Assembly: GCF_001699815.1 (NCBI RefSeq)
Contig: NZ_MCGB01000057.1
Coordinates: forward strand, 124,001-188,000
DNA: 64,000 nucleotides
Source: Ralstonia pickettii
GTDB lineage: Bacteria; Pseudomonadota; Gammaproteobacteria; Burkholderiales; Burkholderiaceae
Direction: 5' to 3'
In this document: piece after piece, positions 55,196 through 63,716 of the stretch
Position numbering within the stretch: position 1 is the first letter of the stretch
Layout: each line of letters begins with the position of its first letter
Program-made: the position numbers and the translations under genes
The notes under the pieces: generated by a model
What the model was told of the DNA's origin: nothing
Seen by the model: only the letters and a program-made list of their open reading frames with translations
Database searches by the model: none

Positions 55196-56485
55196 TCAGC
55201 CAACCGTCGGTTGCACTGCCGGTTCGGCAACGTCCGCCGCCACTTCGTCTTCTGCCGGCTCGTACTTTGCCACCACGGCCGTGGCCAGGCTGTTGCCGAT
55301 CACGTTGGTTGCCGTGCGGCCCATGTCGAAGAACTGGTCGATCCCGATGATCAGCAGCAGACCGGCTTCGGGCAGATGGAACATCGGCAGCGTGGCCGCC
55401 ACCACCACCAGCGATGCACGCGCCACGCCGGCCATCCCCTTGCTCGTGAGCATCAGCACCAGCAGCAGCGTGACCTGTTGCGTGAAGCTCATCTCGATGT
55501 TGTAGGCCTGCGCGATAAACAGCACCGCAAACGCCTGGTACATCATCGAGCCATCCAGGTTGAACGAGTAGCCCAGCGGCAGGACGAAGCTGGAGATGCG
55601 CTTGGGCACGCCAAACCGGTCCAGCGCCTCGATCGTCTTCGGGTAAGCGGATTCGCTGCTTGCGGTGGCGAACGCCAGCAGCGTCGGCTCGCGAATCAGC
55701 CCAAGCAGACGGCCCAGCGAGCGGCCCAGCAACACATAGCCCACCAGGAACAGGATCGCCCACAGCAGTGCCAGGCCCAGGTAGAACTCGCCGATCAGCT
55801 TGCCGTAGGTCCACAGCACGCCCACGCCTTCCACCGTGATCGCAGCGGCCATGGCGGCAAATACGCCCAGCGGTGCAAAGCGCATCACGTAGTCGGTAAT
55901 GCGGAACATCAGCTTGGTCAGTTCTTCCAGGCCACGGCCGATCACACTGTCCATCGGATTCTTCATCGTCGACAGCGCGGCGCCGAAGAACAGCGAAAAC
56001 ACCAAGATCTGCAGGATTTCGTTGGTGGCCATGGCCTCCACGATGCTGCGCGGAAACACGTGCGTGATGAAGGCCTTGAGGGTGAAGTCACCCGTCTTCA
56101 GGCCCGACGTGGCCGACACATCCGGCAGCGCCAGGTTCATGTGCATGCCGGGTTGGAAGAAGTTGACCAGCAGCATGCCCAGCGCCAGCGACGTGGCCGA
56201 CGCGCACACAAACCAGATCATCGCGCGCAGGCCCACGCGGCCCACCGAACGGCCGCCACTCATGCTTGCCAGGCCCGTCACCAGGGTCGAGAACACCAGC
56301 GGCGCAATGATCATCTTGATCATGCGCAGGAAGATGTCGGTGATGATGCTGAAGTACGAAGCGATGTCCTTGGCCGCCGCAGCGTCCTTGGCGTATTCGT
56401 GGCAACCCCAGCCGACGGCAATGCCCAGCAGCATTGCCAGCCCAATGTGGGAGGTCAGACGTTTGGTGTTCAAGACTTTCTCCAA
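55196..56485 (-). CDS. Dicarboxylate/amino acid:cation symporter (DAACS family)
   Basis: A 429-aa inner-membrane carrier of the GltP/DctA type with eight helices and two hairpins. HP1 serine-rich motif: LLAFATASSESAYPKT; helix 7 motif: GYSFNLDGSMMYQAFAVLFI; HP2 and helix 8: LTSKGMAGVARASLVVVAAT and DQFFDMGRTATNVIGNSLAT. Likely C4-dicarboxylates or glutamate/aspartate; the two cannot be separated here. Starts at ATG 56485. Confidence 0.9.
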   Translation of the reverse strand: MEKVLNTKRLTSHIGLAMLLGIAVGWGCHEYAKDAAAAKDIASYFSIITDIFLRMIKMIIAPLVFSTLVTGLASMSGGRSVGRVGLRAMIWFVCASATSLALGMLLVNFFQPGMHMNLALPDVSATSGLKTGDFTLKAFITHVFPRSIVEAMATNEILQILVFSLFFGAALSTMKNPMDSVIGRGLEELTKLMFRITDYVMRFAPLGVFAAMAAAITVEGVGVLWTYGKLIGEFYLGLALLWAILFLVGYVLLGRSLGRLLGLIREPTLLAFATASSESAYPKTIEALDRFGVPKRISSFVLPLGYSFNLDGSMMYQAFAVLFIAQAYNIEMSFTQQVTLLLVLMLTSKGMAGVARASLVVVAATLPMFHLPEAGLLLIIGIDQFFDMGRTATNVIGNSLATAVVAKYEPAEDEVAADVAEPAVQPTVG

Positions 56486-56841
56486 GGAATACCGTGGCCG
56501 GAAGGCGGCGCGCGACAGACGCGGATCTCATGGGGCCAAGGGCTGGCCCAAGTTCATCACGCTTTGTAAAAAGCGACGATATTAGAGAAGCGCATGGCGA
56601 TCGTTATGTCGATGTTGCATAGCACCATGCAATTTCTGCATACATCGATATGGCGCCGTTGACACCCTGCTGCGACGCCGCATGAGCATTGGAATTGGGC
56701 AGTGCGAAGCGGATTATTGAGCGACACGCAATGCCGTCGGGGCATACCAACAAGCGCTGTTTCGAGCACATGAAAAGCGACGCCTGTACCACGTATGCCG
56801 CTGATAGCATCATGGGCTTATGTCACCACCGGAGCCCTGCA
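56486..56841. other. Intergenic region between symporter and cupin genes
   Basis: No gene supported on either strand. The sequence TGCATAGCACCATGCA (about 56617-56632) is a short imperfect palindrome; the region should contain divergent promoters. Nothing else is recognised. Confidence 0.35.
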
Positions 56842-57183
56842 ATGAAAATGGCGCTCTTCGCCTTCGGCACAACCGACTGGTCTGCCGTTGAACCTACCGA
56901 ACATGCCGGCGAAACCGGCATGGCGATCTGGCGCACGCGCTACTTTGGCGACGAGTCGGACCGCATCCGCGTGCGCATGGTGGAGTACACGCCTGGCTAC
57001 CTGGCCGACCATTGGTGCAAGAAGGGCCACATCCTGTTCTGCCTTGACGGCGAACTGGAAACCACACTGGAAGACGGCCGCACGTTCACGCTCACGCCCG
57101 GTATGAGCTATCAGGTGGGCGACGATGCCGAAGCCCATCAGTCGACCACCAAAAAGGGCGCTCGACTATTCATCGTTGACTGA
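56842..57183 (+). CDS. Cupin protein with DHWC motif
   Basis: A 113-aa single-domain beta-barrel. The DHWCKKGHILFCLDGELE segment carries the DHCW-type motif of a small cupin family, with likely metal ligands His and the distal EAHQSTT. ATG 56842 follows GGAGCCCTGC. Function unknown. It precedes the anaerobic module but reads in the same direction. Confidence 0.8.
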   Translation: MKMALFAFGTTDWSAVEPTEHAGETGMAIWRTRYFGDESDRIRVRMVEYTPGYLADHWCKKGHILFCLDGELETTLEDGRTFTLTPGMSYQVGDDAEAHQSTTKKGARLFIVD

Positions 57184-57220
57184 CCGGGACACCCGGCTAG
57201 TGCATCGGCCCCGGCCCCGG

Positions 57221-57234
57221 TTGACCGGGGTCAA
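57221..57234 (+). promoter_or_regulatory. FNR/DNR-type box upstream of nrdD
   Basis: TTGACCGGGGTCAA is a perfect palindrome with half-sites TTGAC and GTCAA spaced by four bases, close to the FNR/ANR consensus TTGAT-N4-ATCAA. It lies 86 bases before the chosen nrdD start. Likely bound by the Crp/Fnr regulator at 60237 or by FNR. Confidence 0.7.
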
Positions 57235-57319
57235 GCGATTCAAAGATCCAGGTCTTTAAGGCTCACAGACCACAATATGTAGTGCTAGTCTGACTCCATA
57301 CCACTATATGGAGTACCTC

Positions 57320-59383
57320 ATGACGGGCACACAGGTCACTGGGCAAGTCACCAAGCGCGACGGTTCATTGGCGCCGTTCGATGCGCAGAAGATCCGACAG
57401 GCCATCGCCGCAGCCGGCCAGGCCACCGGCGAATTCGACACCATCGAGGCGCAGCACCTGACCTCAGGCGTGGTTGCACATCTTGCGCCGCTCCCCTGCC
57501 CAGGTATCGAAATCATCCAGAACTGCGTGGAAGAGGTGCTGGTGGACGCCGGCTATTGGCGCACCGCGCGCGCCTACATCGTCTACCGCGAACAGCACGC
57601 CCGGCTGCGTTCGCTCAAGCACACGCTGGTCGATGTCGAAAGCACGATGGAGGAGTACCTCGAGCAGCGCGACTGGCGCGTCAACGCCAACGCCAATCAG
57701 GGCTATAGCCTGGGCGGCCTGATCCTGAACGTGGCGGGCAAGGTCACGGCCAACTACTGGCTTTCGCACGTCTACAGCCCCGAAGCGGGCACGGCGCACC
57801 GCGAGGGCGACCTCCACATCCACGATCTCGACATGCTCTCGGGCTACTGCGCAGGCTGGTCGTTGCGGCAGTTGCTGACGGAGGGATTCAACGGCGTGCC
57901 GGGCAAGGTGGAGGCAACGCCGCCGCGGCATATGTCCGCAGCCATCGGGCAGATCGTCAACTTTCTGGGCACGCTGCAGAACGAGTGGGCCGGCGCGCAG
58001 GCGTTCAGTTCGTTCGATACCTACATGGCGCCGTTCATCCGCCGCGACGCGATGTCGTATGCCGCGGTCAAGCAGTCCATGCAGGAACTGATCTACAACC
58101 TGAACGTACCCAGCCGCTGGGGCACGCAAACGCCGTTCACCAACCTCACGTTCGACTGGACTTGCCCGGCCGACCTGCGCGAACAGGTTCCTTACATCGG
58201 CGGCGAAGAGATGCCCTTCACCTATGGCGATCTCCAGCCCGAGATGGACATGATCAACCGCGCGTATATCGAGGTCATGATGGCCGGCGATGCGAAAGAC
58301 CGCGCGTTCACGTTCCCGATACCGACCTACAACATCACGTCGGACTTCGATTGGGAGCACCCAAACACAACGTTGCTGTTCGAGATGACGGCGCGCTACG
58401 GGCTGCCCTACTTCCAGAACTTCCTCAACTCCGATCTGGAGCCGCACATGGTGCGCTCGATGTGCTGCCGCCTGCAGCTTGACCTGCGCGAACTGCTCAA
58501 GCGCGGCAACGGGTTGTTTGGCTCGGCTGAGCAGACCGGGTCCATCGGCGTCGTGACCGTCAACTGCGCACGACTGGGGTATCTCTACGCGGGCGATGAG
58601 GCAGCGCTGCTGGCGCGGCTGGACACGCTGCTCGCCCTCGGCCGCGATGTGCTGGAGGTCAAGCGCAAGTTCGTGCAGCGGCTGATCGATCAGGGGCTGT
58701 ATCCATACACGCGCCGCTACCTGGGCACGCTGCGCAACCACTTCAGTACGCTGGGCGTGAACGGCATCAACGAAATGGTGCGCAACTTCACACACGATGC
58801 CGACGACATCACCACGCCATTCGGCCATGCCATGGCGGTGCGCCTGCTCGACCACGTACGTCAGCGCATGACGGAATTCCAGGAGGCGACGGGGCACCTG
58901 TACAACCTTGAAGCCACACCCGCAGAGGGCACTACCTACCGCTTCGCCCGCGAAGACCGCAAGCGCTGGCCTGGCATCCTGCAGGCCGGCACGGCAGCGC
59001 AGCCGTATTACACCAACTCAAGCCAGTTGCCCGTCGGCTACACCGACGATCCGTTTGAAGCGCTGGCGCGCCAGGAAGCACTGCAGAGCAAGTACACGGG
59101 CGGCACGGTCCTGCACCTGTACATGAACGAAGCGATCTCATCGCCGCAGGCATGCAAGGAACTCGTGCGCCGCGCGCTGGCCAACTTCCGCCTGCCGTAC
59201 ATCACCATCACCCCGACGTTTTCGATCTGCCCGAAGCACGGCTATCTGTCCGGCCATCACACGTTCTGTCCGAAATGCGATGCAGATCTGCTGGCCCAGC
59301 AGCCCCACGGCAAGTGCGGCTGCACAGGGGCCGGCACCCCAGGTTCTTCCACCCACCTCCATCACGAAGGAGCCTCCGTATGA
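57320..59383 (+). CDS. nrdD: Anaerobic ribonucleoside-triphosphate reductase, large part without glycyl-radical loop
   Basis: A 687-aa class III reductase body. Residues about 8-95 form the ATP-cone (VTKRDGSLAPFDAQKIRQAI), followed by the barrel with GGLILNVAGKVTANYW, HIHDLDMLSGYCAGWSLRQL and TPFTNLTFDWTCP. The C-terminus has the zinc-site cysteines (SICPKHGYLSGHHTFCPKC). The conserved RVxGYxRP glycyl-radical segment that should end NrdD is absent and is encoded by the overlapping small ORF at 59380. ATG 57320 was chosen since GGAG lies 7 bases upstream; ATG 57308 is the alternative. Confidence 0.9.
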   Translation: MTGTQVTGQVTKRDGSLAPFDAQKIRQAIAAAGQATGEFDTIEAQHLTSGVVAHLAPLPCPGIEIIQNCVEEVLVDAGYWRTARAYIVYREQHARLRSLKHTLVDVESTMEEYLEQRDWRVNANANQGYSLGGLILNVAGKVTANYWLSHVYSPEAGTAHREGDLHIHDLDMLSGYCAGWSLRQLLTEGFNGVPGKVEATPPRHMSAAIGQIVNFLGTLQNEWAGAQAFSSFDTYMAPFIRRDAMSYAAVKQSMQELIYNLNVPSRWGTQTPFTNLTFDWTCPADLREQVPYIGGEEMPFTYGDLQPEMDMINRAYIEVMMAGDAKDRAFTFPIPTYNITSDFDWEHPNTTLLFEMTARYGLPYFQNFLNSDLEPHMVRSMCCRLQLDLRELLKRGNGLFGSAEQTGSIGVVTVNCARLGYLYAGDEAALLARLDTLLALGRDVLEVKRKFVQRLIDQGLYPYTRRYLGTLRNHFSTLGVNGINEMVRNFTHDADDITTPFGHAMAVRLLDHVRQRMTEFQEATGHLYNLEATPAEGTTYRFAREDRKRWPGILQAGTAAQPYYTNSSQLPVGYTDDPFEALARQEALQSKYTGGTVLHLYMNEAISSPQACKELVRRALANFRLPYITITPTFSICPKHGYLSGHHTFCPKCDADLLAQQPHGKCGCTGAGTPGSSTHLHHEGASV

Positions 59384-59556
59384 CCACCGTTGCACAAACC
59401 ACCAACCGCACCGTTGCACTCGACGACAGCCAGCGCACGCGCTGCGAAGTCTGGACCCGCGTGATGGGCTATCACCGGCCCGTCAGCTCATTCAATATCG
59501 GCAAGCAAGGGGAATTCCGTGAACGCCGCTTCTTCGTTGAAGACCGCGCCCGCTGA
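59380..59556 (+). CDS. Glycyl-radical C-terminal segment of NrdD as a separate 58-aa ORF
   Basis: ATG 59380 overlaps the nrdD stop by ATGA. The product contains RCEVWTRVMGYHRPVSSFNI (residues 21-40) and GKQGEFRERRFF, which match the C-terminal glycyl-radical loop of class III reductases; Gly30 would be the radical site activated by NrdG. The body encoded upstream ends at its zinc site, so the two pieces together make one full NrdD. Translation coupling would keep them stoichiometric. It overlaps nrdG by 38 bases. Confidence 0.8.
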   Translation: MTTVAQTTNRTVALDDSQRTRCEVWTRVMGYHRPVSSFNIGKQGEFRERRFFVEDRAR

Positions 59557-60232
59557 GCAACCGCACTGCCCGCCGCCGGCCATCGGCGGCCTGGCACCTT
59601 TTTCCAGCGTCGACTGGCCCGGGCAGCTTGCGGCGGTGGTGTTCGTGGCCGGCTGCCCGTGGCGCTGTCATTACTGCCACAACCCGCACTTACAGACCCG
59701 GACACGCACGCTGGATTGGGACGACGTCTTCGCCTTTCTGCAGCGTCGCAAGGGCCTGCTCGATGCGGTGGTCTTCTCGGGCGGTGAACCGCTGAGCGAG
59801 CCGCACCTGCCGCAACTGATACGCGACGTGCGGGCGCTCGGCTACAAGATTGGCCTGCACACCGGCGGTATCTATCCGGCGCGCCTGGCCGACGTACTGC
59901 CGCAGGTGGACTGGGTGGGGCTCGACATCAAGACCAGCGCACCGCACTACGACGCGCTCACGGGCCGCCGCGGCAGCGCAGCGCCGGTCGATGCGTGCCT
60001 GGATCTTCTGCTGCAGAACGGCGGCGCATTCGAATGCCGCACGACATGGCACCCCGACTGGTTGCCGGAACCGCAACTTCTTGCGCTGGCGCAAAACCTC
60101 AGCCGGCGCGGCGTGAAACACTACGCACTACAAGCCTACCGAAGTGCCCCCGGAACCCCGGCCATCACGCTGCCCAGCGAGAGCACTCAGCGCGCATTGG
60201 CTGCCAGCTTTTCTTCTTTCTGTTGCCGGTGA
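59519..60232 (+). CDS. nrdG: Anaerobic ribonucleotide reductase-activating protein
   Basis: A 237-aa radical-SAM activase that generates the glycyl radical on NrdD. The cluster motif is Cys46-x3-Cys50-x2-Cys53 (GCPWRCHYCHNPHL); VVFSGGEPLSEP is the SAM-binding GGE motif. Start GTG 59519 follows AAGGGGAATT, within the small glycyl-radical ORF. Longer than the E. coli protein but normal for the proteobacterial NrdG2-like group. Confidence 0.92.
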   Translation: MNAASSLKTAPAEQPHCPPPAIGGLAPFSSVDWPGQLAAVVFVAGCPWRCHYCHNPHLQTRTRTLDWDDVFAFLQRRKGLLDAVVFSGGEPLSEPHLPQLIRDVRALGYKIGLHTGGIYPARLADVLPQVDWVGLDIKTSAPHYDALTGRRGSAAPVDACLDLLLQNGGAFECRTTWHPDWLPEPQLLALAQNLSRRGVKHYALQAYRSAPGTPAITLPSESTQRALAASFSSFCCR

Positions 60233-60236
60233 CACC

Positions 60237-60914
60237 ATGCAAGACCCCCTCAATGTGGGCGATCTGCTCAAGCACAGCCCACTGTTCCTGGACTTCGACA
60301 ACGATGACATTGCCTTGCTCGCGCGCGACAGCCACGCAGTGCGCGTGTCGCGGCACGACTTCGCGTTTCGCCGTGGCGACCACGCCGATGGCTTCTATGT
60401 CGTGGTGGTCGGTGCGATCAAACTCGTATTGCCGGGGGCGCACGGCCAATGCAAGGTCATCGAGTTCTTCGGGCCCGGCGAGTGGTTTGGTGAGCCCTTC
60501 ATGTTTCTGAACCGCCCCCACGCGGCAGATGCGCAAGCCATGGAAGACAGCCTGCTTGTCTGGATCGGTAAGCGCGGCGTCGACGATGCACTCCACGTGC
60601 ATCCGCGCCTGGCGCGGCAGATGTTGACGGGGCTGTCCACCCGCCTGCACACGCTGATGTGCGACATCGAAACCGTGAACCTGCAAAGCGCCAATGAACG
60701 GCTGATCGGGTATTTGCTCTCGCTGCCGCGCAAGTTTGATCGCACGCGGTTTCCATGCAGCAAGAGTCTGGTCGCGTCCAAGCTTGGGCTGGCACCGGCC
60801 ACGCTTTCCCGCACGCTGCGACAGTTGATTCGCGACGGGTTGATCCGCGTGGAAGGCCGCGAGGTCGTGATCCAAAACACCACGGCGTTGCAGCGTCAGC
60901 TCATCGCGGGATAA
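60237..60914 (+). CDS. Crp/Fnr-family regulator, cysteine-poor (Dnr-like)
   Basis: A 225-aa regulator. Residues about 15-130 form the cyclic-nucleotide-like beta-roll (FRRGDHADGFYVVVVGAIKL, GPGEWFGEPFMF), about 140-165 the dimer helix, about 170-215 the winged helix (SKSLVASKLGLAPATLSRTL). The N-terminal cysteine cluster of FNR is missing, so it does not sense oxygen through an Fe-S cluster; heme/NO-sensing Dnr types are cysteine-poor too. In the recognition helix the FNR-type Glu is Ala (PATLSR). It follows nrdG by 4 bases. Confidence 0.85.
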   Translation: MQDPLNVGDLLKHSPLFLDFDNDDIALLARDSHAVRVSRHDFAFRRGDHADGFYVVVVGAIKLVLPGAHGQCKVIEFFGPGEWFGEPFMFLNRPHAADAQAMEDSLLVWIGKRGVDDALHVHPRLARQMLTGLSTRLHTLMCDIETVNLQSANERLIGYLLSLPRKFDRTRFPCSKSLVASKLGLAPATLSRTLRQLIRDGLIRVEGREVVIQNTTALQRQLIAG

Positions 60915-60934
60915 CAGTAGAAGCTCGACGCAGG

Positions 60935-61324
60935 TCAATCGCCTGCGGTGTCGAGCCGATGCTTGAGCGTGTTGACGGCATCATCCACCAGCGCGGCGGC
61001 AGCACTCAATTCATCGTCGCTGCAATCAGCGTGATAACGCTTCTTGGCGCCGCACTGGTTGAGCACGAGGTGAACGTCCGGTGCCACGCCCGCCGTTGCC
61101 AGACAGGCCTTGACGCACGCCAGTGCACAACCGTCGAGCGCGAGAATAGGCCGCCCGCTGCGTGCTGTCTTGACGAGCGCGCGAACCCCGCCGCCGACAC
61201 CGCTGATGCAAGACATCTCTGCCCTGCCTGCACGGTCCAAATCCACGGCCAGGCGGTTTGCCGCTTGCGCCACGCTCGAACAACCCGAGCAGGCATAGAC
61301 GAGGGGCAACGCGCGTGATGACAT
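60935..61324 (-). CDS. DGC-domain putative zinc-binding protein
   Basis: A 129-aa cysteine-rich protein. Motifs YACSGCSSV (Cys12, Cys15), MSCISGVGG, LDGCALACVKACL and LNQCGAKKRYHADC match the DGC zinc-binding family often found near denitrification and anaerobic-growth genes. Role unknown. ATG 61324, 13 bases downstream of ubiT; last gene of the ubiUVT operon. Confidence 0.85.
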   Translation of the reverse strand: MSSRALPLVYACSGCSSVAQAANRLAVDLDRAGRAEMSCISGVGGGVRALVKTARSGRPILALDGCALACVKACLATAGVAPDVHLVLNQCGAKKRYHADCSDDELSAAAALVDDAVNTLKHRLDTAGD

Positions 61325-61337
61325 GGCGCCCCTCTCC

Positions 61338-61763
61338 CTACCGCGATTGCCAGCGTGCAAGCCACGCCGGGCGTGCGGCCGCATCGAGCCAGTTCTTGAC
61401 GATCAGCCCAAGCTCCGTGTCGCCCGCAATCTTGAGGCGGCGCTGGAAGAACAGCGTGTCCGCGTCGGCAGTGCCGCGAATGAGCGCAACGAAATCGCCC
61501 ATGCCTGCACGCAACTCCAACTCAGGTTCGGAGCTTGACGCAGAAAACATGTGGAACGCTCCACCGCGGCAGCAAAAACAGGCGCGCAAGCCCAGGTCCT
61601 CCACGGTGATGGCAAAGCGCCGCCCGTCCAACTCCGGTGGCGGCGTCAGCCAAGACAGGCGGCGGGCCAGATCGAGCCCCATCACAAAGGGGAACGATGT
61701 GAGCGGCACCGGTAGGCTGCGCGCCATGCGAACGAAGACTTCGGGTGGGCGCAGGCGCGTCAT
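61338..61763 (-). CDS. ubiT: SCP2-domain lipid carrier for anaerobic ubiquinone synthesis
   Basis: A 141-aa SCP2-fold protein. Conserved blocks are [13 protein letters not shown] near the start and [20 protein letters not shown], as in UbiT, the accessory lipid-binding factor of the oxygen-independent pathway. ATG 61763 overlaps the ubiV stop by ATGA, so it is translated with ubiV. Identification rests on operon order as well as on the SCP2 pattern. Confidence 0.85.
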   Translation of the reverse strand: MTRLRPPEVFVRMARSLPVPLTSFPFVMGLDLARRLSWLTPPPELDGRRFAITVEDLGLRACFCCRGGAFHMFSASSSEPELELRAGMGDFVALIRGTADADTLFFQRRLKIAGDTELGLIVKNWLDAAARPAWLARWQSR

Positions 61764-62644
61764 TGCGGCATCTCCAGCCATTCAATACCGGACTGCCCAT
61801 GCCAGTAGCCATTGCAGCGCCCAATGCCCTCCGGCGGCTGCACGTCCCGCACAGGCAGGCCCAGGCGCAGGGCATCCAGTGCTGCCACGGCGTCCAGCGT
61901 GCCTCGCGATTGCGGGCTGACACGCAACACCTTCACACCCAGCGCAGACAGCGCGGGCGCCTGATCGAGAATGTCGAGGCATTGCCCTGATTGCGTCTGG
62001 ATACCGTTGATGGCGAGAAACTCCTGCCCTTCGCGCGTGCGCACCGCCAGGCCATCGGGATGCTCGATGCAGCGGAATCCGCAGTCGTCCTTGTTGAGGC
62101 GAAAGTGCCGCGCCGTAAAGCAGCGTGCGGAAAATGCCAGCGGCAAGCGTCCCCACACCATCGCTTCGATCCCCAACTCGGCCGGCTTCTCGCGCATCAG
62201 ATCGGCCAGAGTGGCCTGGCTCATCTCCAGCGGCATGACCGCACGCACCGCGCCCAGCCCAGCCAGCCACGCCAGGGTCGCGCCGTGATACGCGTTGCAA
62301 TGCGGCCCGGCAACGAATGGCCGACCGTTCAGCAACCGCACGGCGCCAAGCTCGCCGGCTTCGACCATCCAGACGTCCTGCTGACACTGCTTGCGCAACG
62401 CCTGCGCCTCGGCACTGGTTTCGATGAGCGTGCGCGTCGACAGCACAACCGACTTGCCAGCCTCGCGCAGCATGGCGGCGATATCGAGCCAGTCGTCCGC
62501 GCGCAATTCGTGGCGGCGGCTGCAAACCGTCTCGCCCACATAGACGATGTCGACAGGGCTAGCGGCCACTTCTGCGTAAAAGTCGAACGTCTGTAGCCGC
62601 GGCCAGTAGTACAGCAGCGGACCAAGCGAAATTTCGTAGGACAT
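61760..62644 (-). CDS. ubiV: U32-family ubiquinone biosynthesis protein UbiV
   Basis: A 294-aa TIM-barrel U32 protein, partner of UbiU in the oxygen-independent ring hydroxylation of ubiquinone precursors. Four cysteines for a [4Fe-4S] cluster are in place: Cys41 ([10 protein letters not shown]), Cys175 (ARCFTAR), Cys188 and Cys192 (DDCGFRC). ATG 62644 lies 10 bases from the ubiU stop. Normal length. Confidence 0.92.
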   Translation of the reverse strand: MSYEISLGPLLYYWPRLQTFDFYAEVAASPVDIVYVGETVCSRRHELRADDWLDIAAMLREAGKSVVLSTRTLIETSAEAQALRKQCQQDVWMVEAGELGAVRLLNGRPFVAGPHCNAYHGATLAWLAGLGAVRAVMPLEMSQATLADLMREKPAELGIEAMVWGRLPLAFSARCFTARHFRLNKDDCGFRCIEHPDGLAVRTREGQEFLAINGIQTQSGQCLDILDQAPALSALGVKVLRVSPQSRGTLDAVAALDALRLGLPVRDVQPPEGIGRCNGYWHGQSGIEWLEMPQ

Positions 62645-62654
62645 GATGTGCCTT

Positions 62655-63671
62655 CTATTTCCAGGGCCGATCAAACGCACCTTGCGTGACGTGCGCGCCT
62701 TCTGCGTGGCGCACGAGTGCGGCCTGCCAATCGGGCTTGACCGAGAAGCGCGCCGGGTCCGCCTGTGCAGCATCCAATGCGGCGCGCAATGTGGCCACCA
62801 CCTGCGCAACGTACGCCGGACTGCGCTGGCGCCCCTCGATCTTGATCGCCGACACACCCATGGCGAGCAGCCTGGGCAACAGACTGAGCGCATTGAGGCT
62901 CGTGGGTTCTTCGAGCGCGTGATCGACCTCACCGTCGACGAGAAAGCGCCCCTTGCACAGCGTCGGATATCCAGCCGGTTCGCCGGGTGCGTATTGGTCG
63001 ATCATGATGTTGTTCAGGCGTGCATCCAGGTTGCCGTCGCGCTCCACCCAGCGCACCGCATGCGCGGGCGAACACACGCCCTTGTTATTGGGAGAATCGC
63101 CCGTGGCATACGACGACAGCAGGCAACGCCCTTCAGCCATCACGCACAGGCTGCCAAAGCCGAACACCTCAATCTGCGCCGAGGTCTGCTGGATTACACG
63201 TTCGACTTCGGTCAAGGTCAGCACGCGTGGCAGGACGGCGCGGTGGATGCCGAACTGCTCACGCATCAGCTCGATGGCATCGGCATGCGTTGCCGAACCC
63301 TGCACGGATAGATGCAGCCGAAGGTTGGGATAGCGCTCGCATGCATAGGCCATCAGCCCGGGGTCGGCCAGGATCACGGCATCGGCGCCCAGCATGTAGG
63401 CAGCATCGATTGCCATGCGCCACTCGATGGCACGGCCAGGCTGCGGAAACGTGTTGATGGCAAACAGCACCTGGCGCCCTTTCCGATGCGCAAATTCGAC
63501 GCCGGCGCGGATGTCGCTCTCGGTAAAGTTCAGGCCGGCGAAGTTGCGCGCGTTGGTCGCATTCTTCAAGCCGAGGTAGACGGAGTCGGCCCCGGCTTCC
63601 ACCGCGGCCTTGAGCGCGGCCAGGCTGCCGGCGGGCGCCACGAGTTCAATGGGGGAAGCGTTCTGTGTCAT
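62655..63671 (-). CDS. ubiU: U32-family ubiquinone biosynthesis protein UbiU
   Basis: A 338-aa U32 protein. It begins [20 protein letters not shown], then carries the four cluster cysteines Cys176, Cys183 ([15 protein letters not shown]), Cys200 (KGVCSPAH) and Cys239 (PTLCKGRF), matching UbiU. With UbiV it forms the [4Fe-4S] heterodimer for hydroxylation with prephenate-derived oxygen. First gene of the ubiU-ubiV-ubiT-DGC operon. Ubiquinone would support nitrate or other anaerobic respiration. Confidence 0.93.
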   Translation of the reverse strand: MTQNASPIELVAPAGSLAALKAAVEAGADSVYLGLKNATNARNFAGLNFTESDIRAGVEFAHRKGRQVLFAINTFPQPGRAIEWRMAIDAAYMLGADAVILADPGLMAYACERYPNLRLHLSVQGSATHADAIELMREQFGIHRAVLPRVLTLTEVERVIQQTSAQIEVFGFGSLCVMAEGRCLLSSYATGDSPNNKGVCSPAHAVRWVERDGNLDARLNNIMIDQYAPGEPAGYPTLCKGRFLVDGEVDHALEEPTSLNALSLLPRLLAMGVSAIKIEGRQRSPAYVAQVVATLRAALDAAQADPARFSVKPDWQAALVRHAEGAHVTQGAFDRPWK

Positions 63672-63716
63672 GGCGGCCAGTCTGCGACTTGTCAGCCAAT
63701 GTGGTTTTGCGTTCCG

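Noticed and set aside
55193-56569. A 458-codon plus-strand frame rich in His, Gln and Arg.
   Set aside because: Antisense to the dicarboxylate symporter, which shows all family motifs.
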